From the NCBI GenBank assembly GCA_000697335.1, contig JNEM01010698.1:1-24782 (forward strand): 24,782 nucleotides of DNA, in the 5' to 3' direction. The translations under genes and the position numbers were made by a program. This document shows, piece after piece, positions 1 through 11,687 of this stretch; within the stretch, counting starts at the first letter, position 1, and each line of letters begins with the position of its first letter. The notes under the pieces were generated by a model. It worked only from the letters and a program-made list of their open reading frames with translations, did not search any database and was not told the DNA's origin. Origin of the DNA: Conidiobolus incongruus B7586 (taxonomy: Eukaryota; Entomophthoromycota; Entomophthoromycetes; Entomophthorales; Conidiobolaceae).

Positions 1-2439
1 AATAAATATTATTTTTATAATAACCTTTTTTTTAATTTAAATTTATTAATATTTAAAAAATTAGTTTTTTAATCCTTATATATAACTTTATAATTATATT
101 AACTTATAGCTAAAAAAATAATTTAATAGTTTAATATTAATTTAATTATAAATATTAAAATACTTTAATTAATAAATATTGTTCCATTTTTTCTCATTAA
201 TATTTTATTTTTTTTAATTAAAATAAATCATTATTTTTAAAATTTGAGGTAATTATTTCTATTATAGTTATATCAAATTAAATAATATATTATCTAATAT
301 ATTTATATTAAATAATATTTTCAAAGACTAAATTAACTCCTTGATATATTAAATTACTTATGTTATTTCCAATTTAAATCTTTTTTTTATATTATATTAT
401 CTTAAATTATCAAAAATTATCATAAATAAAATAACCCTTAAAAACTATCATTAATTTAATTATATTTTTGATCTGATATTCTTAATAATTATTTATTAAA
501 AAATTTTTATTTTAGATATTATAATTATTATCTAAAGTTTTATTCCGGGTGTTTTAATACTTATATATATATATATATTTTCTCTTATATAATACTTTTC
601 CTAATTTAAAAAGTTTTTTAATATTAAGAACTAAATAAGACTTAAGTTTACTTAAAGTTCTTATAATTTTAATTTTTTTTAGTTATATTTAATATTTATG
701 ATTTATCAATATATTTTTGAATTATTATTATATTTCAGAAATATAGTTAGAATTACTTATATTAAATTAAAAATATCAATAATATTTTTAGTTTCATTTT
801 GTTTATAACTAATAACTAATATAAAATAAGATTTAAATATTTGTATTATAAATAATAACCTATCTAAGCTTTAATCAAATATTAATAAATATATTTTAAG
901 CTAATAAAAATTTTTATTATAATTAGAAATATCTATTTATTTTTTAATTTATTTTTTTAAAAAATATTTAATTTACTTAAATAATAAGTTGATTTTTATA
1001 ATATTAATGAGTAGTAATTATAATTTGATTTAATAATATTATAATATTTATAACAAAAATAATTAATTTATTATTTGAGCATAAATATTTATTTTATATA
1101 ATTAATTAATTGGAGAAATTAATTAATTTCAATATATTAAAATAAATTATATATAAATATTGATTATAAGCAATTATTTTGATAGTTAAGCTATTTTTAT
1201 AATATTATTAGATGTTGTCATCACTTTTAATTTAATTATATATTACTTAGCCTCATTAGTCATCTATAGTTTTTATCTCAATATTGATGAACTTTAACCC
1301 TTTAAAAAGTGCATTATAATCTATAAATTACCTTGGATATATAACCTTAGTTAAGAATACTATAATAAAAACATCTTATTCCATCACAAATCTATCAATC
1401 ACTTAAATTTTTAAGTCATCTCTTACCAATTAGTGATTAAGTCATGAACCAAGGTAATACTAAATCTCTATAGTTTTTTATTAGTGACATTGTGAATATT
1501 TGTGATTTATAGGCAATTCACTTTATAATTTAATTATTCCTGCTTCTTGGTATATTTAACAGGTATAACATTCAAATTTTTACCCAATTCTTGACACCAA
1601 GTCACAACTCATTGGCAACATATTTTACACAAATAATTTTTATCAGCATTAATCAATATAACTGAAAACACATGATTGTTAAAGGTTAAATTAATAAAGC
1701 CAGATCAAATAGGAATTATTAACCACCAAACAAACAACTCATAATAAGCAAGTCATATTTGAAAAAATAATTATTGGATTTAGTGTTGAAAATTACCAAT
1801 ACTGATGAATTCAAACTGAGAATTCATTAATGCTCTAATGTCTAGAAATTTAATTTATCTTCGAAATCTTCTATTTTTCTATATAAAAAGTTTCCAGTCT
1901 GAATCAAATTTATTTCATTGTGTATTTATGCTTAGAATTTGACATAAAATTTGATATTGACCATTATCAGTTTTTAATGTTAAGAAAATTTTACAAGAGA
2001 GTAATGAATTAAAATATAAATAGCCAAGTTTAATTTATAACCCTTATAATAAAATCGGATGGATAAGAGACATCAAAATAAACAATTACTTACTAATTAT
2101 TTCTTACGAATTCTTGTCAATTATTTTTTATATACACGAGAAGTTTAAGACAACACTTAATATTTCAGAAATTTCAAATGATTGGCCAATCACCAATTTC
2201 TGGACAAATTCTAAGTTTGGACGATGATTGGTAAAAAGTTAGAAATTGGAACTGAGGGGTGATTTTCCAGATTGCGGAGAGTGTTGAACTGAACCCTTTT
2301 ATATAAACTGTGTTACATTCACTTTAATCATCTTATTTTATTCACTAACCTTAATTAAATATTCAAAAATTATATAATTAAAATAATTATTAAGCTAATA
2401 TACAATATATAAATAAAATTCTTATAACTATTTAATTTG
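1..2439. other. AT-rich intergenic region upstream of the F-box gene
   Basis: No convincing coding sequence, tRNA or other RNA gene is seen on either strand. The first 1.2 kb is almost pure A/T with long A and T runs. From about 1200 on the base composition becomes slightly less extreme, and from 2160 it turns into a recognisable promoter region with CCAAT boxes and a TATA box, listed separately. Short frames here are low-complexity and lack any family signature. Confidence 0.6.
2167..2306 (+). promoter_or_regulatory. CCAAT-box cluster, palindrome and TATA box of the F-box gene
   Basis: Four CCAAT pentamers lie within about 50 bp: ATTGG at 2181-2185, CCAAT at 2186-2190, CCAAT at 2193-2197 and ATTGG at 2227-2231. 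The first two abut and form the core of an interrupted palindrome whose arms are AGAAATT (2167-2173) plus TGATTGG (2179-2185) on the left and CCAATCA (2186-2192) plus AATTTCT (2195-2201) on the right. A TATATAA sequence follows at 2300-2306, about 135 nt before the ATG. CCAAT boxes are the target of the NF-Y/HAP complex; assigning them to the F-box gene is inference from position and order. Confidence 0.45.
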
Positions 2440-3963
2440 ATGAACAGAGAAATCGATTCGGTGAATTGGAGTTGCATCCCCGACAAAGTGCTCGATATCG
2501 TGGCTAAGTACTGCACCCAAAAACATTTGCAAAATTTGCGCCTTGTGAACCGATACTTTAATAACTTACTCATTCCTATATGCTACAAATCAATTAAAGT
2601 GGACGTATCTTCCCCTAATTTTATTAAGAAGATTCCTCACGGTGTTCACGTTCAAATAATTAAATTGGACGCTCGTCTCTGCGACGTCCAGTCTCTCAAA
2701 AAGCTTCACCAATTGTGTCCCAATATTACTAAGTTTATAGTGAGGTGTAACAAGGTAGAATTCTTTAAATTATACGTGACTATAGTTTCACTCTGGAATA
2801 ATGTCGAATCCTTACAATTCTGCAAAACTCCTGACAATCTGAAAGAGAAATGGATATCGTTGAAGGAAGCTTTGCAAGGTGCTAAAAAGCTGAGGAAAGT
2901 AGATTTAACCTATTCTTCTGGTATAGATTTCGTTTTGAAGGTCATTGAACCGAGTCAGGTGAGTTCTTTGCAGTTACCATTAAATATTGAGACGGAAGTG
3001 GGTAGCTTTTTGACCTACTTGCCAGATTTTACCTCTTTGACGTCATTGGACATTAGTGCATTTTATTGCATTGAAGATTATCCCAGTACACCTAGTCTAA
3101 TTTCCCCTAACCATTTTATGAGTTTGCCTAATCTTAAAGATTTGAATTTGGAAATTATTGTGGATGCTGCATTCTTCCCAAATTCTCAGTTACTCGAACA
3201 AGTACAGAGTCAAAAGCAGAAATTGTTCGTAACGCGCGAGCGTACGCAGATGAATAACTTTAAATGGGTAATTCGTCACTCATGGCACTTTTCGACCTCT
3301 GTGGAATATCTGCCTATTATTGACAATCTGCAATGGTCTAATTTAACTCAATTGAATTTGTATTCGATTGGCTCTAATCTTTTGACTTACATCATCAAAT
3401 TCTGTCCCAATTTGACAAATTTGCAAATGTCGTCAGCATTACCACTACCAAACGTCACCGAAAAAGATCCCTTGACCCCTATGACAAGTTTAAGAAAGCT
3501 GAGTTGTGGATCTTTCAGCAAAGACGTCATTGAAAACAGTCAAGTCATTCAACGACTATTTCCCCAAGTGATTTACTTCTGTATGCTGGAGACTAGCTAC
3601 GGTCTCAGAAACAAAGTTCAAGATCCTTCTACTATTCCACTACTGTTTCCCACCCTCCAAATTGTCTGGTTCCTGAGTAATCGCGTCGATTTCAAATTAC
3701 TACTCTGCCACCCCAATACTCCACTCCCATGGACTCAACTCGCATTCAAGTATGATCACTTCAAATCGGAATATGCGGGAGACATCGACCAACTACTTCA
3801 ACGGACGCCCCATTTACAATCGATTATTGTATGGGATCGAGTATTCTCCAAAATCCATCGCAAAAATCTGAATTTGGAAAACTTTGCGGGCAATCTATAC
3901 AAAGGATTTTACTATAATCGAAATCCTTTCGAGTATCATAACTTGGTACCGGTTGATCCTTAA
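2440..3963 (+). CDS. F-box and leucine-rich-repeat-like protein
   Basis: This single-exon gene encodes 507 residues. The first ATG is at 2440; the TTG codon just before it is not a eukaryotic start. Residues about 8-50 read as an F-box (a proline after a tryptophan, a leucine/valine helix, then the LRLVN and CYKSIKV-type pattern seen in such domains). The rest contains irregular leucine-rich repeats, visible as LTSLDIS, LPNLKDLNLE, LTQLNLY, CPNLTNLQMS and LRKLSCG. F-box proteins of this shape are normally substrate receptors of SCF (Skp1-cullin-F-box) ubiquitin ligases in cytosol or nucleus. The substrate cannot be guessed. The gene is convergent with the Mcp2-like gene, 226 nt away, and an AATAAA lies at 4022-4027. 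No intron is needed. F-box assignment is good; the LRR part is divergent. Confidence 0.75.
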   Translation: MNREIDSVNWSCIPDKVLDIVAKYCTQKHLQNLRLVNRYFNNLLIPICYKSIKVDVSSPNFIKKIPHGVHVQIIKLDARLCDVQSLKKLHQLCPNITKFIVRCNKVEFFKLYVTIVSLWNNVESLQFCKTPDNLKEKWISLKEALQGAKKLRKVDLTYSSGIDFVLKVIEPSQVSSLQLPLNIETEVGSFLTYLPDFTSLTSLDISAFYCIEDYPSTPSLISPNHFMSLPNLKDLNLEIIVDAAFFPNSQLLEQVQSQKQKLFVTRERTQMNNFKWVIRHSWHFSTSVEYLPIIDNLQWSNLTQLNLYSIGSNLLTYIIKFCPNLTNLQMSSALPLPNVTEKDPLTPMTSLRKLSCGSFSKDVIENSQVIQRLFPQVIYFCMLETSYGLRNKVQDPSTIPLLFPTLQIVWFLSNRVDFKLLLCHPNTPLPWTQLAFKYDHFKSEYAGDIDQLLQRTPHLQSIIVWDRVFSKIHRKNLNLENFAGNLYKGFYYNRNPFEYHNLVPVDP

Positions 3964-4189
3964 TTAGAAATGTTTTTCATCAGTGTGTATTATGTTTAAT
4001 ATGTTTGTATAATTATCTATAAATAAAATTTATTCAAAGTTCATTAATTTTTTTATTTTTGATTTAATTACAATTAAATGAACTATTTTTTGATATTTTA
4101 TTATAAATTTATCATATAAAAGGAATTTATTAGTATTATAATAAGTAAATTTACTGATTTTACAGTTTTATTAGAACTTGTTTGTGTGA

Positions 4190-5953
4190 TTAACTTTCGA
4201 ATATTTTTTCGTCCAATTCGATATTAAATTCCTTTTGGATACCTTCACGCATATTGCGATCTAAGCTCTCTTCGAAGCCTTTGACATTACCACCGAAGAA
4301 GTTGACAATGGTTTGGTACCATTGATGAAGTGTGAACACGAGGTCAAAGGAGTATAGTGTAATCATAAATTTTAGGTAATTAATCTGGAATTTGATGAGT
4401 GATCCAAGGTTGTTGAGCTTAGACAGTGTCTTAATATCATCTAAGGACTTGTTATGATCAATGATTGGATCGTCCAAAGCTTGACGCGGTATAGCTTCGT
4501 GGGAGGACCAATCGGACCCAAGACCCTTAATAGCCCACTTCACCATGAGCACAATACGGTTCACAGGTGAATTCATATTCTTATTATTAGCCCTGACGAT
4601 ATTCATATTTCTACCAATAAAAATTAACTCCCTTGGGATGAGTTTAGTATCGGAGAGAAATTGCTGGGCTCTCGATTTCATCTTCTCTTGCATTTCAAAG
4701 ATTTCTTCCTGCGAAATCTTGCGAGCTTTCATATGTGGAGGATTGTGGCGATTGAGAGAAAAGGGTTTGAAAAGAGTAGCAGATGCGAAGAGATTAGCAT
4801 CTTGAATGCCCCAGTTGGATGTGATTTGGAGGATTGTGTCGCGATCCATAGAAAATAAACTCTTCCAGAATAGACAGTATTCATGGCGGAATGTTTCGCT
4901 TTCTTGGATGTACAGTCCATGGTCAATAAGGACGAGTTGGTTGCGCTTGGGTTGTTGAGGGTTCTTGCGGATGATAATGTTACCAGGATGTGGATCACAG
5001 TGTACGAAACCAGTGACAAAGATTTGGAAAGCAAACAAATCAACCATTACCTTCATAACAGATTTGAGGTTATAACCAGCGTTGATGATTTTCTCATGTT
5101 GAGATAATGGAATACCATCAATCCATTCTGCTGTCAACACTCTTTCACTTGTTTGGTCCCAATAGACCTTTGGCACATAAATCTCACCGCTTAAATACTT
5201 GTCGGTATTCACTTGCTGCATACAGACCTCTGAATTTTTACCCTCATTAATGAAGTCTACTTCTTGTCTCAAATGTTTTTCAGTATATTGGGTGGCCCAA
5301 TACATTGGCAACTCGAAAATCTTCTCAAATACCCAAGCTGTCAACTTATAAGTACTCAAATCGTAATCCAGCTGTTTCTTAATGTAGGGCTTCTGCACCT
5401 TCACCGCAACTTTGGTACCATCGTTCAAAGTAGCTCTATGAACTTGAGCAATTGAAGCTGATGCAATGGGCTCCTTGTCGAATTCCTGGAATATTTCGGA
5501 AGGCACTTTGCCAAATTCTTCGACGAATATCTTTTCAACTTGGCTGTAGGATACTACAGGGGCTTTGTCGTACATAACTCTGAATGTTTCGTTGTATTGG
5601 GGTGGTAAAATAGCTGCTTGTTGCGCTATCTGTTGACCGAATTTAATATACATACCACTAGATACAATATTATTACTTTCTACAATTTTAAACTTAAATA
5701 AAATCAATTACCCATTCTTCTGACAACATTCCAAAATTCGTTGAGCATTCCTCAAGTGCAACAGGTCAATTTTTTCACTCTTTTCAACGCTAAAATTCAA
5801 CTTATAATCTAAAGCTACTAACGCAGCAGTTTTGACAGTTCTTAAATTTCTACCATAGGTACTGTCATTAAAGTACCGATCGTAAATGTAAACACCTCCT
5901 ATAGTACCCGTACTACCTATCAAAAGGTTGCGGGAAAGTCTGCGAAATGCCAT
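4190..5953 (-). CDS. MCP2: Mcp2/ADCK1-like mitochondrial ABC1/UbiB-family atypical kinase
   Basis: Two exons, 5712-5953 and 4190-5657, join across a 54-nt GT-AG intron to give 569 residues. The join restores the invariant N-G-G-x-x-I-K-x-G-Q stretch, so the KxGQ motif (K86, G88, Q89) is complete. Further family marks are an alanine-rich loop in place of the P-loop (SASIAQVH, about 147-154), the AVK lysine near 167, the HCDPHPGN catalytic loop near 301-308 and an IDHG metal motif near 325-328. The first 40 residues are rich in Arg, Ser and hydrophobics and include a short apolar stretch, consistent with a mitochondrial inner-membrane protein. Family members act in mitochondrial lipid and coenzyme Q homeostasis; yeast Mcp2 (Cqd2) and animal ADCK1 are the nearest guesses. 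The family is certain, the exact orthologue (Mcp2 versus Cqd1 or ADCK2/5) less so. A closer AG in the intron is skipped because it leads to a stop. Confidence 0.88.
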
Positions 5954-7153
5954 TATTTAATATATTTATTAACTATTATATTATTGTTTTATAGTTTTCT
6001 CTAAATTCGATATATTTTTATAATAACAAAAATAAATTAAATAATGATTTCAATATTACTGAGGATCTATCAGATGTTTAGGGTATTTATACATTTCCCC
6101 GCATAAACGTAATCAAAGTTGTGATTAATTAACTTAAGATTTGATCATAATTGAGTTGTTTTCAGATCATCAATTATTTTAGCATTTGTAATGGATCGGT
6201 TTGCAGTTCCGATAAATTTCTAAATTTTTTGTTAATAGTGCCTGTTATAACAATTATTATTTAACATTTTGGTTATGATATATATAATTGAACATATTTG
6301 GAATAACTCATAATAATTATTGTTTGATTATTATTTCTGAATTTACTAGACTTTAAAATCGATCTAATTGATCTAATTTTTCTATTTTGATCTAACTCAT
6401 TTTGATGACAAATTATTAAATAATTGAATTGGTCTTGAATATGATTATTTATTATAATTGTATTCTAATGATATATTTACATTCATGATACTATAACATA
6501 AATGCTAAATAATTGATCGTTTAAAGTGTATAAAATTTTTTGTTTAACTTTTATAATAGATTATTAAAATTCAATATCGCATAATTTGCGATATATATAT
6601 ATTGATTTTAAATGAATTTCCTAAAACAAATGTAATAAGTAATTTAATTATAATACTAATAAAAATATTATTGCTTTTGAATTAATTTTATTATGAATAT
6701 ATTCATTATAGAAGATGTTGTTTAATCCGAACAATTTTTAATATTTTATTGAGTCAGAAATTCAGTTTTAATTTTCATACACAATCAATTTCAAAAATTA
6801 AAATTTTTCAATGATTTAAACAAATTAAATCAGAAGATTTTGAATAAATATATTAATTACGATAGAGTTATGAATGTTCTCTATTACTATCTATTCAAAT
6901 ATCATCATCATAGAATGTAGTAATATCCTAACATTTAAAGATTTAATAGATAATTGAAAAATCAACAGCTTCAATTAAAGATGTATAAATATTACATTAA
7001 ATAAAAAATATAATAGACATATTTTCTGTAACATTGAAATACAATTATGAATGGGACAATGATTATAATAAAATTCAAAATATTATGATTTAAAATAATT
7101 TCTTTGAAGCTTAGTAATTTTTATATTACATTAAAATAATAAAGTCTGGGAGA
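5954..7153. other. Intergenic region between the ERO1 and Mcp2-like genes
   Basis: This 1.2 kb spacer holds the 5' side of the Mcp2-like gene and the 3' side of ERO1, both on the minus strand. No gene is recognised. GATC is frequent, and the 9-mer GATCTAATT occurs twice in tandem at 6361-6378 with a one-base variant at 6389-6397. A small less AT-rich patch lies near 6060-6215, where promoter elements of the Mcp2-like gene would be expected. Confidence 0.5.
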
Positions 7154-8868
7154 TTATCTTCTCAAAATAAATCTTACAATATTTTGATACATATTAGTGA
7201 TTTGTCCTGTTGCAGTTTTGGCTACTTTACTGTTGGAGAGACGATTCGCAATCAGTTTTTGAGGACCTTGGATGAGATCGACAGTTTGACGGTAGACAAT
7301 GAGGGAGACATTAGTAATCATAGATTGAAGTGAGAGTTGTAAGTCTGTAAAGTTGATCATTGGTTTCGGTGTAGCAGTGGCAGAGGGTGTTGGCGTAGGT
7401 TTGTCAGGCTGAATTGAAATTGATGGTGAGGGTACTTCTTGTTCTTTGATTCTGTTGTGGTACATGGCTCGGAAGGCTTGAACAGCTTGGATAGATTCGG
7501 ACAACCGCGTAAATGCATTGATCAAACTAACAATTTCTGTTTTTTGGAAGAGATGAGGATTTCTGACTGGATTCAAAGCCTTGGTTTCATATTCAAACAA
7601 GATCTTCAGCGCTGTACCAAGTCCAGATGTCTGAATCTTACCCCAAAGACGACACTTTTCACATCCAACGCAGTCCATGATTCTAGATATGTTACGAAAG
7701 TGATGCTTGAATTGGAACTTCAAACGTTCAGCGTCTTCTCCATTAAATAATTCACTCTCATCAAAAGTAGGAGGACAACTCTTAGATACCTGAACAACCT
7801 TGGACATCACCTGCTGAATAAACTTATTCTCTTCCGGATCAGTGTGACAATAAGAGTAACCCTTGAGAAACTTGGCCATCTTAGATACAGCCCTAAGTAA
7901 CAAAACATAATTGAAGTACATATTCTCCAAACGATCTGGATGGGATCCAATTCTGTTAATAAAGCAATCGAGATCAGGGCCCCAAGTATTTGTATTTTTA
8001 TCCAACTTTTTGTAGCAGATATGGGTTGAAATGGAAGCGTGGAGACCTATCCAAATAATCAATAAACTAAACTAACTCAACTGTGTTTAATATTACCTGA
8101 AATAAGTTTGTAAAACACCCTTTTTTCAGTGGGTAACTGATCCAAGTAACTGGAGGACAAAATACTGTCGGGTGATGAAAATCGCTTCAATACTTGCCTC
8201 ACATCTGGATAAGCGCCCTCAATATCATCCTGAGCTAGTTGGGTGTTGTTTAAAGTATCTAGAAATTCGTAGCAGTTCTCCTCGTAGATCGCGCTCCAAA
8301 CTCGGGCTGCTGAAGCTCCAGCATAGCCTGTGTAACGTTCGGGATTATCTAACAAGTTGACATACACTCCCTCTTCGTCGTCTTCGTCTTCAAGTATACA
8401 GTAGTCTTTTTCGGTGAAAGTACAACGTGCTTGCTTGCCTAATACGTTATTGTTACCGAAACCGCTATCACTATTACCAAAGCCACCTGGGATTTGGGGA
8501 AGTGCGGTTTCGATAGCACCTAAACCATCGTTCATCCAGGAGGATGGTAAGTTATCCTTAGGACACTTCATTACTTCACATCCAGGCTCATTACATAAAT
8601 GGTGCTCAGTCCAAAACGGACACTGTTTATTGAGGTTGAGTCTATAGTGACTAAAGAATGAGGTGGAGCACAAGTTTGCAAGTGGTTGACTCAATTTATT
8701 GTTAATAGTTTCGACGGTTTGAAAGTCACAACGAGAGTCCTTGATCTGACCAGCCAATTGACAGTACTGCTTATCCTCACTGATATTCTCCAACACGGCT
8801 TGATTGAAACTTTCGTCACTTATCAAAGGGTGAATAAGTAATAGGTTAATAAATACTTTCATAATCAT
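7154..8868 (-). CDS. ERO1: Endoplasmic reticulum oxidoreductin 1 (thiol oxidase)
   Basis: Exons 8097-8868 and 7154-8046 flank a 50-nt intron and give 554 residues. ERO1 is a FAD enzyme of the ER lumen that oxidises protein disulfide isomerase and passes electrons to oxygen, driving disulfide formation. A signal peptide is visible at residues 1-17 (MIMK then a Leu/Ile-rich core). The N-terminal cysteine module has C83-P-F-W, C92, C97 and C102, the shuttle-cysteine pattern. The splice junction restores the GLHASIS block. The active-site CxxCxxC is C383, C386 and C389, followed by RLWGK, the FAD-contact motif. About 100 C-terminal residues follow a Pro/Thr/Ser linker and are outside the conserved core; yeast Ero1 likewise has a C-terminal tail tied to membrane retention. 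The start is the first ATG (8868); upstream TTG and GTG codons are not used. Assignment is secure. Confidence 0.96.
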
Positions 8869-9572
8869 TATCACCAATTAACAAGTTGTGTTATATTATA
8901 ATACAAAATAAATATATTTTAGTATTTTTGTTGATTAGTCATTAATATTCAAAAAAGAAAATATAATAATATTTTTAGTCTGAGACTCATATTTAAATCC
9001 CCAAAAATCTTTCAAATTCCGAATGAATAAAGTTGCAATGATAATGTCTAACGTGGTAATAAACCAAATGATTATTTAAAAATTTACTGTGTTTGGCTAA
9101 ATAATTTTTTAGTCACATTTTTCTCTACATTTTGCCAAAAATTATCAAATTTTTATTAAACTTTAAATTAACTTTCCAATTTATAATCTGATTATGGCAA
9201 TATAATTATTAATCACAATACTTTGAAAGATATTGAAGGTTTGGAGATATAGACTTTCAATATATCATTATGATAAAAAAGTAACCATTTAAGTATTATT
9301 TATTGGCACTTAAAAATAATCTAAAGAATTCAAGTAATATTTCAAAACACCAAAATTATTAACAAAATTTTGACTTGTGAAATCATAATTGGACCAAATC
9401 AATCTAATTTTCCATTAGTGATAACAATATTCAACTTATATAACCTAAAATCAGTCTCCATCAATCCCATAATTCTAAATTGTCCAATGCCAAGATTTAA
9501 CCTAAAACAATTTACCTGAATCCAACCGAATATCAAAATTAAATAATATCAGCATAAATTAACCAAAAAAAG
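8869..9572. promoter_or_regulatory. Divergent promoter region between ERO1 and the prefoldin gene
   Basis: This 704-nt spacer must hold the promoters of both ERO1 (leftward) and prefoldin subunit 2 (rightward). No coding sequence is seen. An ACGTGG hexamer at 9051-9056, in the context TAACGTGGT, lies about 185 nt before the ERO1 ATG. It resembles the ACGT-core sites bound by Hac1/XBP1-type bZIP factors of the unfolded protein response, which is known to induce ERO1 in other organisms. A single short site is weak evidence and the functional reading is inference. Confidence 0.35.
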
Positions 9573-10037
9573 ATGTCCACTTCGACCGCTACCCCTAAAT
9601 TAACAGAGCAAGAAATTGTGAATAAATTTAACGCTTACAAATCCGAATTACAAACTATTGCTACGAAAATATCCGAATTAGAAGCTGAGATTGAAGAACA
9701 TAAGTAATACTTTATATTCAATCTGTTAATATTCAATTTATTAATAATTTTTATTAGGTTAGTTATTGATACCATCACCCCATTAAATAAGGATCGCAAA
9801 TGTTATAGAATGATTGGAGGAGTATTGGTTGAAAAAACCGTTGAAGAAGTATTACCCAATTTAAAGACGAATTTTGAAGGAGTAATAATCATTAATAAAT
9901 ATATAAAAAAATATAACTAATAATTCATTTAGATTCAAAATATGATTAATCAATTATTAAAAACTTACCAAACTAAGGAAGAAGAGTTTAAGAAATTTCA
10001 AACTACCTATAAGATTAAAATTACTAAATCTGAATAA
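9573..10037 (+). CDS. PFD2: Prefoldin subunit 2
   Basis: Three exons (9573-9703, 9758-9881, 9933-10037) with introns of 54 and 51 nt give 119 residues. Prefoldin is a hexameric cytosolic chaperone that hands nascent actin and tubulin to the chaperonin CCT; subunit 2 is one of the four beta-type subunits. The protein has the family layout of an N-terminal coiled coil (about residues 12-43), a central beta hairpin with the typical D-R-K-C-Y-R-M-I-G-G-V-L-V-E-K-T-V block around residues 54-71, and a C-terminal coiled coil (about 80-115). The length is normal for subunit 2. Both introns have GTAATA donors and TTAG acceptors. It is transcribed away from ERO1. Assignment is secure. Confidence 0.95.
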
Positions 10038-10586
10038 ATTCATCATTATAAATTATTATATTGTTATCTGATTGTGGTAAGTTTGGATATTTTGTAATAA
10101 TAATTGATTTATCTTTATTAAAATATTTAGTTAAAATGGAATGGCATATAAATAATACCAAACTAATGTGATAAGTCAATTGAACATTTGATCAAATAAT
10201 ATTTTAATATATATTATTGATCTTTCTTTAATAGCCCTATTCATTATTCATGATTTTAATTAGTGATTTAATTAACTATGAAGTATATTTAAATGAATAA
10301 TTGTTTAAATATTTCTTATTATTGTTCAACCAAAATAATAGATTTAATCTAATTTTAAACATCTTTATACAATCACTTAATTATGATTGCCAATATTTAA
10401 TTAATATTATTATATTATTTATGATTATCGTTGAAATTGATTTTTCTTATTATTAATAAAAATCTCTGAAAATGATTAAACTATTATGATATCAACTAAA
10501 TGTAATGTATATTTTCTAATTAAATATAAAAATGTATTCAATAAAAAATAAATGTGGTTTTTAATTTAATAAAATAATCTCAAATT
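10038..10586. other. AT-rich spacer between the convergent prefoldin and RPB5 genes
   Basis: Both flanking genes end here, so only 3' untranslated and terminator sequence is expected. The stretch is A/T-rich throughout, with AATAAA-type signals such as around 10540-10550 on the plus strand. Nothing else is recognised. Confidence 0.5.
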
Positions 10587-11379
10587 TTACATACATAATC
10601 TATAAGTAATATAGCGACCGGCAGTTTCACTAGCACGAGTAATTTTCACAACTTGGCCTCTCTTCAATCCGAAGTACTTGGCAACAGGATCGGTAGGTTG
10701 AATTCTAGGAAGTTGAGAATCTTTAAGGTGATATCTCTCCAACAAGATGCGCTTTTCGTCGGGAGTAAGTACCTGATGCTTGGGCACGAGGACGTGCTTA
10801 GTAATGTTGACTAATAAATCATCCTCATGAAAGCTTTCCAAGTGGAATTTGCCACTCATTTCATTGATGACTCTGACACCGGATGAAGTAATGGATTTTT
10901 GATAAATTACAATACCATGATGGGATCCTTGACCTACCATGCGTTCAGTATAACTAAAAACTATCATTAATATTCATCAAAATTTGGTTATTTTTGAAAA
11001 TATTTTACCCTCTTAAAGATTTGACACCAACACTAGGTTCAGAACTGAAAAATACCAATAATATATCTTCAACTGGGGTACTGGTACGTGCAACGAGGGA
11101 CATAGCTTCACGATCACTAAATGAACTCATTAAAACTTGAACTGAAATATTTGAATTATACTATGCTTACACGGAAGATCCTCTTACGTAAAAATCGTTA
11201 AAACCTTTACTAGTTTCGAGGTCTGGAATATTATTGTTAATTTGATAACCCTAATTATTAAAAATTAATAAAATAAATTTTTAATATGATATTTAATAAT
11301 TTACTCTATCGTGCAACATTTCCACAACTGTTTTAAAAATTCTATACATACGACTGGGTTCACTATCGAATTCTGACAT
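10587..11379 (-). CDS. RPB5: DNA-directed RNA polymerases I, II and III subunit RPABC1 (RPB5)
   Basis: Four exons (11305-11379, 11171-11250, 11009-11116, 10587-10953) with introns of 54, 54 and 55 nt give 209 residues, the normal size. RPB5 is shared by all three nuclear RNA polymerases and contributes to the jaw that grips downstream DNA. The N-terminal jaw domain begins with a Arg-x-x-x-T-V-x-E-M-x-x-D-R-G-Y pattern across exons 1-2 and contains EPSVGVKS. The C-terminal assembly domain is highly conserved: [47 protein letters not shown] and [11 protein letters not shown]. In introns 2 and 3 the first AG is passed over; the downstream AG at 11117 and 10954 keeps the frame and matches the family. 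The gene is divergent from COA8, 308 nt away. Assignment is secure. Confidence 0.96.
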
Positions 11380-11687
11380 TTTGATGATATATAATTATTT
11401 ATTTCAAATTAATCAAAAAAATATATTATTTATGATAGAAAAACAATATTTCAAAAAATATATATTTTTAGGTGTTGGAATTAATTTAGTTTTATATTAA
11501 ATTTTTCAATAAATTGTAGAGTTTTTTTTGGTAAATTTATTTCAATAATTTATTCAAACTAATTATGGGATTTAATTTTTCTAAACCCATAACTTTAATT
11601 TATATCCTAATTAAATTTAACGATCATTTATTCAAAATTTAAAAAAAATAAATTCACTCATTAACCCAACAAAAATAATAAATAAAA
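11380..11687. promoter_or_regulatory. Shared divergent promoter region of RPB5 and COA8
   Basis: This 308-nt spacer separates the start codons of two divergent genes and must hold both promoters. It is nearly all A/T, with A-rich tracts directly before the COA8 ATG. No specific factor site stands out. Confidence 0.4.

Noticed and set aside
4545-5455. Open frames on the strand opposite the Mcp2-like gene
   Set aside because: They are antisense shadows of a well-conserved coding exon and have no family features of their own.
6361-6397. Repeated GATCTAATT/GATCTAACT units
   Set aside because: Only two tandem copies and one variant; too short to call a regulatory array or a satellite.
11142-11170. 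A 29-nt intron in RPB5 ending at the first AG
   Set aside because: It throws the next exon out of frame. The AG at 11117 gives a 54-nt intron, keeps the frame and aligns with the RPB5 family.
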